From: Rhodosporidiobolus odoratus | Lineage: Eukaryota; Basidiomycota; Microbotryomycetes; Sporidiobolales; Sporidiobolaceae | Direction of reading: 5' to 3' | DNA length: 64,000 bases | Assembly (NCBI GenBank): GCA_034387635.1 | Contig: JAOANU010000017.1 | Location: 620,001 to 684,000 of the forward strand | In this document: positions 52,167 through 63,462 of the stretch, piece after piece | How positions within the stretch are numbered: position 1 is the stretch's first letter | Layout: each line of letters starts with the position of its first letter | Notes under the pieces: model-generated | Database searches by the model: none | What the model was told of the DNA's origin: nothing | What the model saw: the letters and a program-made list of their open reading frames with translations, nothing else | Translations under genes and position numbers: made by a program

Positions 52167-54811
52167 TTAGAGTTCCGCCTGCCCACACCCCACCGCCTTG
52201 AGTCCACCCCTCGCTCCACGACTCTGCGCCAACGACCCAGGCGGAGCAAGGTACCCAGTCCTCGCCGCCGCCGCCCATCCGCCATCTTCACCTCCTCCAC
52301 GGTATCCTCCATGACGCTTACCCGCCGAAACGGGAGCAAGAGCGGGGTAGAACCCACACTCGCCTCCTTCTTTGACCTTCAACGCTTGAGTAGCTCTGGC
52401 AGCCAGCATGGCGGCGTGTTCGCCCGCACTTCCGGCGCTGAAGGTACCTCCTGAGCCAGAGTTGTTGGAGGAAGAGTTTGAGGAGGAGAAGTGACTGAGG
52501 TTGTGCTGCTGCTGTTGCTGGTGGCGGGGGCGGTTCTGGGAAGAAGAGGCGAAAGAAGGGTCGTCGTTCCAGATGACGGGCGGAAGGGGCGCCTGCTGCT
52601 GTTGGGCGACCTTTGTGAAGTACGCTCCTCTGACAGTGGGTACGGAGGCAGGAAACGACCCATAACGAGGCGAAGGAAGCGGTGTCGGAGTCGAGTAGGC
52701 CCTGCCCATACCAGCCGAGCCTGAGCCGGACGTCGACGCACGGTACAGCGAACCTTGGTTTTCGAGAACGGGGTAGCTTGCTGAGCGGGGAGGAGGAGGG
52801 TAGGTCGAGCTCCTTGCCATCGCCGCCGCCGCAACTTGAGCCGAGGGGATTCCCTCGACGTTGTTACCGTTCGAGCCGAACCTGGCAGAGGCGTAGGCGG
52901 CGGACGCGGTGGTGTACAACGGAAGAGCGGCCTGGACGTGGAAGGTGGGCCTAACGGGAGAGCAGCACAACGAGGTGCATTGAGCGGGAGAAGCTGCCAC
53001 TGCAGGAGCAACGGCGAAAGTCGAGCGAGAGGGGGTGGTCGATCCGGGTGCGGCGAGGTGAGCGGCGCGCTGAGACTGGATAGTGAGGATGTTGCCGATA
53101 TCGTTGGCGTAGGCTGCGGAGTGGGAGAAGCAGGAAGAGCATAAGTCCGAGTTGAGAAGGTCAAGAGGGAAGGGGGAGCAACGTACGGAAGCAACGAAGG
53201 CAGATCTTGCGGCGACGCCAGTTCTACGGGAGCATGGAAATCCGGCAGGTAATGCAGCATGAGCGAAACGGAGAGCGAGAGCGACGAAATTAATTTCGGA
53301 TCGTTGAGCGAGAAGATGCAAGAAAGCGCACCACGAATGCGCACACACCGCACCTCCAGTCTCCAGCCTGAACGACCATCGGACCCTGATTACCGGTGCT
53401 GCGGACGACGGGAAAAAGCGGAAAATCAATAAGAGCCACAAACGTCCCGAGGAGCGAGACAAGCATACTTGACAATCGGTTGCTGACCGATCCCCGGCAA
53501 GACCTCCGGCGGCGACAATTGCTGCATCGTCGGGATCCTTCCATTGTGAAGCTTGGCGATCCTGTCGGTGTCGGCTGGCGACAGAGGGTAGGCGGCCTTG
53601 AGCTCGCTACTCGATACCGGGATGGGGACTGCGACCGGCGCGGGCGAGGCGGAGAGGGCGGCGGGAGGCGTGGTCGAGTAATAAGGAGACGTAGAGAGGG
53701 GGATGGTGAGAGAGGTCGGAGTGGGAGGCAGCGATACCGAGGTCGCGGTGGCGACAGGAACAGAAGGGGATTCGGCAAAGTACCCGTTGACGACAGCGGC
53801 CGTGTGAGCGGCAAGGTTCGCGGTCGAGACGCGCGGGAGCGAGACAGGGTACTGCCCCGACTGTTGCTGCTGCTGACTGAAGGAGGAGCGAACCGGCGTC
53901 CTGGGAGGGGTGGCGGGGAAGCCGGGAAGCTGGGAGACAGACGACGAGATCGAAGGAGGAAGATACAGAACTGGGTGCCCTACCTTGGGCGGGAAGAGAG
54001 ACGAAGCGGTGTTGTTCGAAGTAGGCTTGGTAGAAGCGTACGAGCCAGATCCGTTCTCGGAAGTAAATTTCGGCGAAGGGAAGAAAGTGAACGAGTCGTC
54101 GACGGTATCGGGACTGAAAGGAATCTCCTCCTGTTCCTTTCCATCTCCTCGCTGCAGCGTGACACCGCGCGTCCTCCTCGTAAGTCGCTCAACATCGCGC
54201 TCCTGCTGGCTCGTGATGGCGCCGAAAAGGCCCAAGCCGACGCCATGCGCCTGCAGCTCGACCTGACGCTGTCGCTCCTCCTGCTTGACCGAGGGAAGGT
54301 AGTCACCGAACGATGGGAAGAACGACTTGGCGTTGGCCGAAAGGAGTTGATCCGTCGTGCGCGAATCCTTACCCTCGTCTTCAACCTCAAGAGGCTCGAG
54401 GTCCTTCGGGTCCAGTCCCTCGGTATCGAAGAACTTGCTCAACTCGATACCCTTGACTGCTGTCCTGACAGGAGTGGGAGCAGCGACCTTGATCTCGTGC
54501 CGGAGAGGCGAGAAACGATCGTCGCCGGGAGTGAGGGGAATTTCACCCTCATCGTCTTCGCTGTCGCTGCCCACGCTCGCATCGGGGCTGGTCGAGGTGG
54601 TGCTTCCTCCGCTCTGGTGGACGTACTGAGCGATGTCGAGCTGGCTACTTGAGCGAGGAGTGGTTGACATGACGTTGTTCTTGCCGTTATTGGAGGGAAC
54701 AGCGAGAAAGGTGGTTGAGGGCGAGTCCTTGCGGCTGAGGGAGAGCTTCAAGAGGGGAGTGTGAGGAAGAGCGAGACCTGGCGGGTAGAAGGAAGTGGGG
54801 GAAGAGGTCAT
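52167..54811 (-). CDS. Protein with one RanBP2-type zinc finger
   Basis: Four exons (54811-53469, 53398-53332, 53223-53187, 53113-52167) join in frame to 797 residues. The only clear domain is a RanBP2-type zinc finger at about residues 460-485: GDWRCGVCAFV-NWRRRKICLRCFP, with the C-x2-C-x10-C-x2-C spacing. It is split by two introns, and the 37-nt third exon encodes the second Cys pair. Fingers of this type bind single-stranded RNA or ubiquitin. The flanks are disordered. The N-terminal half has acidic stretches (SDSEDDEGEIPLTPGDDRFS) and SPADTDRIAKLHNGRIPTMQ just before the finger. The C-terminal half is Gln/Ser/Ala/Tyr-rich with short poly-Gln. The start is MTSSPTSFYPPG. It is probably an RNA-associated regulator; the process is unknown. 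The opposite strand is open over 418 codons but has no domain. Confidence 0.75.
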
Positions 54812-55449
54812 GGCGTCGGTTTGAGAATCGCTAGGCGTTGTCGAGGAACGCGTTCGAAGAGCGAATAGCGAACTGGGGAAGGGGCTAAGGACAGGTGGGG
54901 GACAGTAGAGCGCGAGTGTATAAGGAAGAAGGGGAAAGGGTGAACGAGAGATTGCAAGTTCGGATGACGAGAGAGAGGAGAGAGAGAGAACTGCAAATGA
55001 AGGGAGGAAAGGGGAGACTAATGGGCGCGAGTTTGACCACTTTGGCAGGAATCTGAGCCTTTCTGTGCAGGAACACTTGTACACCTTCCCTCACTGAACC
55101 GGGCAGGACGTGTAGACCCTCTAATTTAAAGCACAGCTAGACTCGCTTGTAGTCTCCCTGGTCAGAGACTTGCCGCAACTTCCTGCATCACTCACCCAGA
55201 ACCGCCACTCGGACTCCCGCTCGTACCGGATTTATTCCGATACAGACAGTCTGAATCAAGTACCACTCGCCTGCCCTTAGTCTGCAGAACGCTCTCAACC
55301 TCGCGTGGCCACTCGATTCTCGTCCTGCAACTCGCGACCTTCTCAACTCCGATTCCTGCAACCTTGTTCCACATCAAGGTCGCTTACAATGAGCTCGATA
55401 CCCGGGTTCATTACGCTCTGCATCTCCAACATATACTGTACTGCTCGTT
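54812..55449. other. Intergenic region
   Basis: Leader and promoter of the zinc-finger gene and 3' region of the glycosyltransferase gene. GAGA-type runs lie near 54960-54990. No gene is seen. Confidence 0.5.
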
Positions 55450-57394
55450 CTAAGCGCGTTCCATCACCCCGGCATGACATTTCCATCCTTCACCTTTTCT
55501 CCCACCTTCCTCTTCGCCCTCAGGCTCAACCAACGCCCACAACCCCCTCTCACGCAACAACCTCTCCTTGCTCTGTCCCGTTGCGTAATTGGCATGCACG
55601 ACACAGGGTCTCGCACCCGGTTCAAGTCCACCGTCGAAAAACCTCATGCCGGGTGGGAACAAATCGAACGGTAACGCTTCGGTTCGGATCGGTCGATGAG
55701 GTCTCACGGGTGGTGGAACTGAAGGTGATGAAGGTGTGACGAGGGAAGCGAGGAGATCGAGGGTTGAGAGGGGACGAGGTGGGGCCGGACAGGTGGATTG
55801 GTAGGTTTGCGCGAGGGAGAGGCACGTTTGACCGGACGAGGGTGAGGTGAGGGAGAGGCCAGAGTCTTCGAGAAGGAAGAGAAGGTCGTCGACGTCGCCC
55901 GAGCCGAGAGCGGCGAGCCAGTGCTGGTAGTCGATTTCGGGCAGGTGGGCTTCGTGCTGTTCGCTAAGGAAGAGCGCTGGACCTAGCGACGTCGCTTGGA
56001 AGCTCGGTGCCGTGGCTTTCTTCAGCAAGCCGATACCACGGTCACCCTCAGACGAAGCGGAAGAGTCGCCATTTGTCGGTTTGTGCAGCGATAGTTGAGG
56101 ATTCTTCGATCGTCCTCCTCCGGCATCTTCTGCTGCTCTTCGCCACTTGGCGTTTGCAGCTTGCTTCTTCCCCGTCTCGACCGCCTGCATGATCATCGAG
56201 ATATGGCACAAGGCGGTAGCCCTCCACGCCTCGACGGATCCTTCCGCTGGTGAGTAAAGGTAGGGGTCGACTTGTTCGGGCTGAGGGGTGGAAGAAGACG
56301 GATGGGAGGCGAGTTGTGCTGCGTGGTCGGAGACGCGGGAGTAGAGGAAGCAGGCGCAGGGCATTTCGTGTGTGCCCCAGGCATTGCGGGTGGAGGGCGC
56401 CATGTCGGGTGCGAAGATAATGGAGGGGTGCGAGGCGGTTGGGCGGTAGTAGTGAGAGAGGAAGGGTGTAGGGGAAGAGAGCCTTCGATAACGACATGTC
56501 AACACTGGGACAAGAGGGAGAAGCGAAGGAAACGGGAACATACCAAACAGCATCGTTGTCGACAAGCAGTACTCCCTTAACCCCGACATACTCGGGTAGC
56601 TCGAGCGGTTCTTCGTTCTCCCAGTCGTGCTCTAGTATCCTCCGCCTCCAATCGTCGTCCATCTCTTTCCTCCACCTCGGGTCACTCTTCTGACTCTCGA
56701 CCAAAGCGGCGACCAACGCACTCATTGCCAGAGTGCGCTCGAGCATCAAGCTTTGGTAGTGCAGCGTACCCCAAGGTAGCATGCTGTCTGTGAGGCGTTC
56801 GGACAAAGCCGAAGAAGGTTTCGGCGGGAGAAGCAAGTCGAGCAGACGCAGGTTGGTGAACAGGTCGTCTTGAAGATGTCGATCCAATTCCGCCAGTGCG
56901 TCCTGATCCCCATCGTCTTCCGCCCGCTCTACCTCGTCCCAATCGACTCCTCTCAGCCACCAGACGACCACTCCCTCCTCCGACAACTCTCGGGCGAGCC
57001 CGTCGTCGCTGGTGATAACCAACAACTTCGGTACGTCCTCCCATCCCGTCTTTTCTTCCTCCGTCTTCTCTCGCGCCGGCTCTCCATGTTCCGTGTGAGT
57101 CGCCGGTTCGCCCCACTTTGCCCTGTACCGCAAAAAGCAGAGCCAGTTGTAAAGAAGGGGCTTGAAAGCGGGTGTAGCGAGAGTGACGAGCAGGGTGTGG
57201 GAGGGTGGTGGTGATAGATTCGGAAGTATCGGCAGGAGGGACGAAAGAGAAGTGTGCAGGAATGGGAGGGCGGAGGAGGTCGAGATGGAAGGTGGGGAGA
57301 AGAGAGGCGGGGTGGTCGAGTTGCTGTAGCCTGGTGTAGTTGTCACTAGTGCGGTGCCGTGGAGAAGGCTCAGCAGCAGCGACAAGAGCCGCAT
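55450..57394 (-). CDS. Nucleotide-diphospho-sugar transferase family protein
   Basis: Likely Golgi or ER lumenal glycosyltransferase of the Nucleotid_trans (PF03407-like) type. A signal peptide or short anchor opens the protein (MRLLSLLLSLLHGTALVTT). Motifs in order: FKPLLYNWLCFLRY, VPKLLVITSDDGLARELSEE, an LTDSMLPWGTLHYQSLMLER region, then GVLLVDNDAVW with the DxD metal site, and, after a short intron near 56491-56543, HYYRPTASHPSIIFAPD. Near the end come LPFDLFPPGMRFFDGG and CVVHANYATGQSKERLL, typical for the family's end block (HAN-Y). The insertion between residues ~390 and 560 is lineage-specific. Donor sugar and acceptor are unknown. The stop is at 55450. Confidence 0.75.
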
Positions 57395-57809
57395 GCGGGC
57401 TTATCGAGCGAGAGAGACGCAAGAGCAGGAGGAGCGAGAGAGAAGGCTGGAGAGGCGGGGTGATAAGAGCCGCAACACCACCGGACGCTCGTATACCAGA
57501 TTGTGGCACGCGTACGCCTAGACCTCGTCGGGTAGCGCGAGATGGTTGCACAGCGGGAGCAACGAGAGAAGCGAAAAGCGATTCCTGCAGAGGACGCACG
57601 CCCCGTAAAACAAGATAATTAGGCAGGGATCGCTGTTGTATTCAGTCGGACCTCCGTGTCCAGTGCAGTATTCCCGAGGCAGTACCTTGTCCATTATGGA
57701 ATGTCAGATCTGCTGATGTGAGATGGTGACACGTCGAACCGAGAGCCTGGCCACCTTGGAACTTGTCGCGTCTTCTCTTTCCATTCCCCCTTCACTTGTT
57801 CGCCACACT
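57395..57809. other. Promoter region between divergent secretory genes
   Basis: About 0.4 kb between the glycosyltransferase ATG and the PDI ATG. Both products enter the secretory pathway, so co-regulation from this region is plausible. I could not identify a clear unfolded-protein-response element by eye. Confidence 0.45.
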
Positions 57810-60054
57810 ATGCGCGCCGCCCTCTTCCTGTCCGCCCTCGCGGCAGTCGTATCCGCATCCGACGTCGTCGACCTCACCAAATCGACTTTCCCCGACTTCG
57901 CGGCGGAACCGTTATCCTTGATTGAGTTCTTCGCACCCTGGTCAGCTTACGACTCCCCTTTACCTCCAAGCCACTCTTGAAGCCGCCTTCTACATCGGGA
58001 GCGATTGGCGTGCCTCCATGCGTTGACATCGGCGAGATGTGAGGTTGTAGATGGGAGGACGACTACGTGTCCCTCGCAGCTCAGGCGCATCAAGGGCTGA
58101 CACGCGTCCGAGTAGCTCGCATAACACATCGAAATGCCGGCATGGCGTGTCATAAGGCAAAGTGAGCGTTCTGCGTGCTGCACACGCACCGGCATGACGT
58201 GCGGCGGCGGGGGTTCATCAGCTCGAGGCGGGCGCCTCGTACCGTACTTGGCGCGGTAGCATGCTTGGCAGAACAATGCCGATCTCTGCGCGCGACAAGA
58301 CCGTTACTGACATTGTCTTCCCCCTTCTTCAGGTGCGGTCACTGCAAGGCCCTCGCTCCTCATGCACGTATTCCCGAGTTTTGTAGCCTTTGACGTTCGC
58401 CCATGCTGACCTTGTTGTATGTACAGTACGAGGAGGCGGCCACCATCTTGAAGAAGGACAATATCAAGATTGCCAAGGTCGACTGCACGGTTGAAACGGA
58501 ACTTTGCTCGTCGCAAGGTGTCAACGGTTACCCGTGCGTGGATCTCCGTTATCGCTGGGCTGAATAGTGAGTTGACGACTCGTGGCCTCGCAGCACCTTG
58601 AAGGTGTTCCGCAACGGCACTCCTGCCGACTATGCCGGCACCCGGAAAACGGACGGTATTGTTTCGTACATGAAGAAGTGTGTTTTTTCCGTTCTTCCCT
58701 CATAGCATGGAACCAAGCTGACGCTTGTTTCTGCAGGCAAAACCTTCCCGCCGTTTCCGACGTCACTGCGGAGAACCACGACGAGTTCCGTGCGGCCGAC
58801 AAGGTTGTCCTGATCGCCTACGTCGACGCTTCCGACTCGCAGAGTAAGCAGACTTTCACCGAGTTTGCTAACCAGCACCGTGACGACTACCTCTTCGGTG
58901 TTACTACCGACGTCGCTGCTATCGCCGCTGCCAACGTCAAGGCACCTTCGGTTGTTCTCTACAAGACCTTCGACGAGGGCCGCAACGACCTCGAGGGCAA
59001 GATCTCCGCCGATTCTCTCCTCACTTTCGCCAAGGAGCACTCCACTCCCCTCCTTGACGAGATTTCCCCGGACAACTTCGCCACCTACGCCGAGGCGGGT
59101 ATTCCCCTTGCCTATATCTTTGTCGAGGCGTCGAACCCCAAGCGCGAGGAGATCGTCAAGGCTATCGAGCCGGTTGCCCGCGAGCACAAGGGCAAGCTCA
59201 ACTTTGTCTGGATTGACGCGAACAAGGTGCGATTTCCTGCCCCCTGACGATTGTTCTGCTGGGCTCACCCTGCCCTTTCATGCAGTTCGCCGACCACGCC
59301 AAGTCCCTCAACCTCCAAGAGCCCACCTGGCCCGCATTTGCCATTCAGAACATTGGCGACATGACCAAGTTCCCCCTTGACCAGTCCAAGTCGGTTGACG
59401 CCGCCACCGTCGGTTCATTCGTTTCCGACTTTGTCGCTGGCAAGGTCAAGCCCTCGATCAAGTCGCAGAAGGTTCCCGCCGTTCAGGACGAGCCGGTCTA
59501 CGTCCTTGTTGCCGACGAGTTTGACAAGGTTGTCGCCGAGGACAAGGACCTCCTCGTCGAGTTCTACGCTCCGTGGTGCGGCCAGTAAGTCGCGTCACTT
59601 TTTCACAAGAGCACCTGTATCTCAGGCTGATCTTGATGACTCGTACACAGCTGCAAGAAGCTCAAGCCTATCTACGACACCCTCGGCGAGCGTTTCTCGT
59701 CGGTCAAGTCTAAGCTCACCATCGCCAAGTTTGACGCCACCGAGAACGATGTACCCTCCACCGCCGGTTTCCGCGTCTCCGGTTTCCCGACCATCAAGTT
59801 CAAGGCGGCCGGTTCGTCCGAGTGGACGTCGTACGAGGGTGACAGGAGTTTGGACTCGTTTGTCGAGTTCCTTGAGGCCAACGCTACGAACGATATTGAG
59901 ACTCCGGATGATGTCGAGGCTGAGTTGGAGGGTGAGAGTGAGGTCAAGAGTGAGAGGCACGATGAGCTGGTACGTTTCTCTTTCTTGCTCCGTTGCCTCT
60001 GTTTTCTTTCTTCAATTGCGTAACGATTTCTAACGCTCCGACGCTCTGCAGTAA
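57810..60054 (+). CDS. PDI1: Protein disulfide isomerase
   Basis: ER oxidoreductase and chaperone that forms and shuffles disulfides. Eight exons (57810-57940, 58333-58363, 58427-58533, 58594-58677, 58737-59226, 59286-59584, 59651-59969, 60052-60054) give 487 residues. Signal peptide MRAALFLSALAAVVSA; thioredoxin domain a with EFFAPWCGHC, redox-inactive b and b' domains, domain a' with EFYAPWCGHC, an acidic tail and the retention signal HDEL. Length and order match fungal Pdi1. Intron 1 (57941-58332, 392 nt) splits the Trp codon before the first CGHC, and intron 6 splits the His codon of the second. Intron 2 (58364-58426) needs a GC donor to keep APHYEEAA. The last exon contributes only the stop codon. 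The start is the ATG giving a clean signal peptide. Confidence 0.95.
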
Positions 60055-61133
60055 ACGGCTCATACTCGTTCTCGCGCATTCGGCTTAAAGTATAAAGAAG
60101 ATGTGGAACGGAAGAAGACGAAGGAATGAAAGGAGTAAGGAGGAAATGGTGCGGGTGCAGGAGCGGCTTTTTGGTTTTATTTCGATGTAGCGTACTCGAT
60201 GACAGTGGTCTCGTGTCTCTATATCTCTCTGTTTACGTCGAGTCCTTCTGCGTCAAGCGGTCGCGAAACGTGCGAGACGGCGACAAGAAATGAGCACAAC
60301 TTGCAGATGCACTGAGCAAGAAGTGACAGTCAAGCGGCGTGGCCAGGGAGAAACAGCTTCCAGCGTCGGGTCGGTGCACTTTCCAAGTACTAGCACGCTG
60401 GGGAAGCGCATCGAGCAAACTTGAGCTGGCGCAAGGAAAGCCGCCGCAGAGGAGGGAAAACCAATGTTGCCTCTACTCGCACACGCCACGACTCCTAGTT
60501 CAGCCTATCGTGCACGTCAGAAGCGCCATTACTGTGAGTGCATTGTGGCCGTACTTCCCGCCCGTTCCCGCGCCGGCCGATCCAGTCGACCATGCGATTG
60601 ACCCGATCTTCTTTCTTTTCTTGCCCGGCACTGCTTCGCGAGCAGCAGCAGCACCCTCGCATAGATACTTAGCTATCCCTGATATCGCTACACCTGTGCG
60701 GCTTCACTTTGCGGCCTGCGACAACAAGGACAACTCCGTTCCGTTCTCATCCTGAATTCTTCGCCCATCTCTCGGTACAACTGCCCGAAACGCTTCGTCT
60801 AGTGAGTGAGGCTTTTTCACGTAGCGCAACCAGTAGCGCATAATTCTGACTTATTTCGCCAGCTGCTCTTGCCGAATAAGCAGGCTTTCCCCGGTCTCGC
60901 TCTCCCCCCGCCTTCCCGTCCCCTTTCTTGCCGACTGCAGCCTCCTCATACTGTACGTAAGACAGTACGCTCTGCAGCCGCTTGCTTGGACGAGGGGGCT
61001 GCTCGTCATGTCGCCTCTGACCTGCTTTCTTGTATTTTGTCCTCGCTTTTCCTGGTAAACAGCCCTCGAGGCTCTTCATCATTCATTCGCCTCACGCTTA
61101 TCCGACATTCCATCTATCGAGCCTCAACCGACC
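60055..61133. other. Intergenic region of 1.1 kb
   Basis: The longest gap in the window. It holds the PDI 3' region and the promoter of the next gene. Open frames are short and show no domain. No tRNA-like or repeat structure was noticed. Confidence 0.5.
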
Positions 61134-62405
61134 ATGCCGCCCACTCGTCGCGCACGCCGGGGTAGCAGGGCCTCTTCCTCCTCTTCAGACCGACCCTCGA
61201 CCACCTCTACCAGATCAACCGCGACCGCCACTAGGACAACGCGCCGCGCTCCTCGAGCCGCCGCACATGACGACCTCGACGAGTCCGCCCGCGTCAACGG
61301 AGCAGACCGCTCAGCTACCCCGGATAGCTTGAGCGACCCAACTACGCCTCCTTCTGAAGATGCAGTTGAAGAAGCGGGTTTGACGCTAGGTCGACAACCT
61401 CGTAAACGCCGGAAAACAGAAAAGGCGCTCGAAGCGGACGCACCCAAGGCTGTAATCGCATCGCCAAAACGAGCCGTCTCAACATCTCCCTCCGAAGCGC
61501 CCTTGACGACTAGCAAGAACGGCGGCAAGGCGCTTCCGGTCAAGCCAGACGACGAAGAGAGCGACTTGACCGACTATGAAGAGCTCACCCAGGCGCCGAA
61601 GCGGAGGAAGAGCTCAACCAAGGAGGAAATGGCGAGAACCGAGGTTGAGAAGGTCGAAGTTGGAAAGAAGGCGACCCACAAACCCGATCCACCAGCGGCA
61701 GCACCGACGACGCAGCCAAAGCCGAAAAAGACGTTCACGCTTGAAGTGCTGCCCAGTGCGCCATCCAGCAAGAAGGCGGCAGTAGCAGTCCAGCGGCCCG
61801 GGCCTTTTTTCCAACCTCCGCCTCCTTCTTCTGCCGCCGTCGGCCGGGAAACAGCGCCAGCCCCCATAGCGCGCAAGCCGGCAGCGACAACAGAGAAGCC
61901 CAAGAAGGTGCTCGGTCAAAAGCCTCGGCGAGGCCGGAAGAAGGCTGACAAGGAGCACGAATTGGGCGAGCAGGGTTCTTTCGAAGGTAAGCATGTCCCG
62001 CGCTCCAGTCTATTGCACGGGCTAACACCACCCATTGATGCAGTACTGCTGTATGGCTGCCCTTACGCCCTGATCGAAGCTTTCCTCCTGTCGCCTCCCT
62101 CTTCGTCTTCCTCCCGCTCTTCTTCTCCGTCCAGCTCGTCCTCACATATGCCCCTCAAGACCCGCTCCGTCGTCCGGTGCACCGCCACGCCAAATCTCTA
62201 CGTCTCCTACGCCTTTTCGCTGTCTACTACGCAAAACATTGGGCAAGTGCTAGTCCGGGTCAAGGACGAGGGCATCAAGGTGCGAGGACCAAAAGGGATG
62301 GACAAGTCGGTCATTCTCGAAGACGAGCAAGAGGCAGAGGAGCGAACGAAGGCGAGGTGGGTTCTCCTATTGCGAGGGAAGGAGGCAAAGTGGGTCGTAC
62401 GATGA
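61134..62405 (+). CDS. Basic, probably nuclear protein of unknown function
   Basis: Two exons (61134-61986 and 62044-62405) joined by a 57-nt in-frame intron (GTAAGC to ATGCAG, with a CTAAC-like branch) give 404 residues. The N-terminal 280 residues are Lys/Arg/Ser/Thr/Pro-rich and disordered, with nuclear-localisation-like clusters (RQPRKRRKTEK near 85, APKRRKSS near 150, QKPRRGRKKADK near 265). The C-terminal ~120 residues look folded: VLLYGCPYALIEAFLL, LKTRSVVRCTATPNLYVSYA and RARWVLLLRGKEAKWVV-like sequence. I do not recognise this C-terminal domain. A chromatin or nucleolar role is possible from composition alone. The start ATG is the first of the frame. Confidence 0.65.
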   Translation: MPPTRRARRGSRASSSSSDRPSTTSTRSTATATRTTRRAPRAAAHDDLDESARVNGADRSATPDSLSDPTTPPSEDAVEEAGLTLGRQPRKRRKTEKALEADAPKAVIASPKRAVSTSPSEAPLTTSKNGGKALPVKPDDEESDLTDYEELTQAPKRRKSSTKEEMARTEVEKVEVGKKATHKPDPPAAAPTTQPKPKKTFTLEVLPSAPSSKKAAVAVQRPGPFFQPPPPSSAAVGRETAPAPIARKPAATTEKPKKVLGQKPRRGRKKADKEHELGEQGSFEGKHVPRSSLLHGLTPPIDAVLLYGCPYALIEAFLLSPPSSSSSRSSSPSSSSSHMPLKTRSVVRCTATPNLYVSYAFSLSTTQNIGQVLVRVKDEGIKVRGPKGMDKSVILEDEQEAEERTKARWVLLLRGKEAKWVVR

Positions 62406-62598
62406 GGATGAAGCGGGACTTTGCTTTTCTTCCAGATGTTGTTTCTGTTCCGCTTGGTGTACTTAGGTATATAGATCTTGACCATTGGTGCCCGCAAGTG
62501 CTAAGTATAAGGTATGCTACAAGACAAGAGAGAGGCGAGGGTTAAACAACAAGAGAAAGAAGGAGAAAGAAAAAAAGAGATGAATTCCGTTCGGTTGC

Positions 62599-63462
62599 TC
62601 AGCCTTGGAAGTGCCTCGCCTGCTTCTTCGAGTCCGGCACGGCGAGTAACGCTGCGCCACCATGGTGACCCGTCCTGACAAACACCCCGCCGAGGTTACT
62701 TCCACCGGGGCCGCCCCACTTCGCCAGCGTAGGTGTCGAAGGAACGTCGGTCGACGATGCGGATGCTGTCGAAGTCGCGCTACCAGGCGCAGTGAGGAGT
62801 GCGGTGGTGTCAATGTTGGCGGGCGTCGTGATCGTCTTGGACCCCAACCCTCCTTCACTGGCCGTCGTCAATCCATCCTCAGCTGCTGAAGCCCGAGCCA
62901 CTCCGCCCTTGCCACCCTGGACCGCCGCTTTATTCGAGTCTCCTTTACTCAATCCCACGCCCAGCCCAATAGCAAGCGCAACGAGGCACAGTACCAAGAA
63001 GATTCGGCAGATCATGGATCGACGTTTCTTGGCTGAGGCGAGTGGGTCGCCTGACGCTGCGATGAGAGCGGGCGTTCGAGGGTGTTCATCGGGACGGAGG
63101 AATCGTCGAGAGGCGGGAATAAAGCTGGTAGCGTTGGCGGGTGGGTCGTAGGCCCAGGACTTCTCGTCGACGAACTCGTCTTCGTCGATGGCGAGGGTGG
63201 AGAAGGAACCGCCGTGAGGACCGGTCAAGGTGAGATGGGGCGTGGCGGGGGTGACATCGACGGTGGGAATGGCGACGTGTGGTTGAGGTTGAACGATGGA
63301 TTGAAGGGAGGAAGAGGTGGGAGGGAGGATTTGACGCGTCGGAAGAGAGGTGAGGGAGGGTTCTTGCGGTGGAGGACTGAGAAACAAGAAAGGTCAGCTG
63401 AAGTGGCGTCGAGGGATCACGGAGATGACGCACGGCCCGGAGAAGGAGAGACGCGACATCAT
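62599..63462 (-). CDS. Small single-pass membrane protein, unknown
   Basis: Two exons (63462-63434 and 63376-62599) join in frame to 268 residues. The N-terminal ~135 residues are Pro/Thr-rich and contain FSTLAIDEDEFVDEKSWAYD. A cluster of basic residues (AKKRRS) precedes one membrane segment at about 145-168 (MICRIFLVLCLVALAIGLGV). The C-terminal ~100 residues are Gly/Ser/Thr/Ala-rich. Basic residues before the segment and no signal peptide suggest type II topology with a short Ser/Thr-rich outer domain. The end PDSKKQARHFQG is basic. The first exon is only 29 nt (MMSRLSFSG). Function unknown. Confidence 0.65.

Noticed and set aside
53396..54652. Open frame of 418 codons on the plus strand opposite the zinc-finger gene
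   Set aside because: Arg-rich translation without any domain. The minus strand has a spliced frame with a clear zinc finger whose exon phases all fit.
58630..59268. Open frame of 212 codons antisense to PDI
   Set aside because: The plus strand is an unmistakable PDI. The antisense frame is a codon-bias shadow crossing the PDI exon/intron borders.
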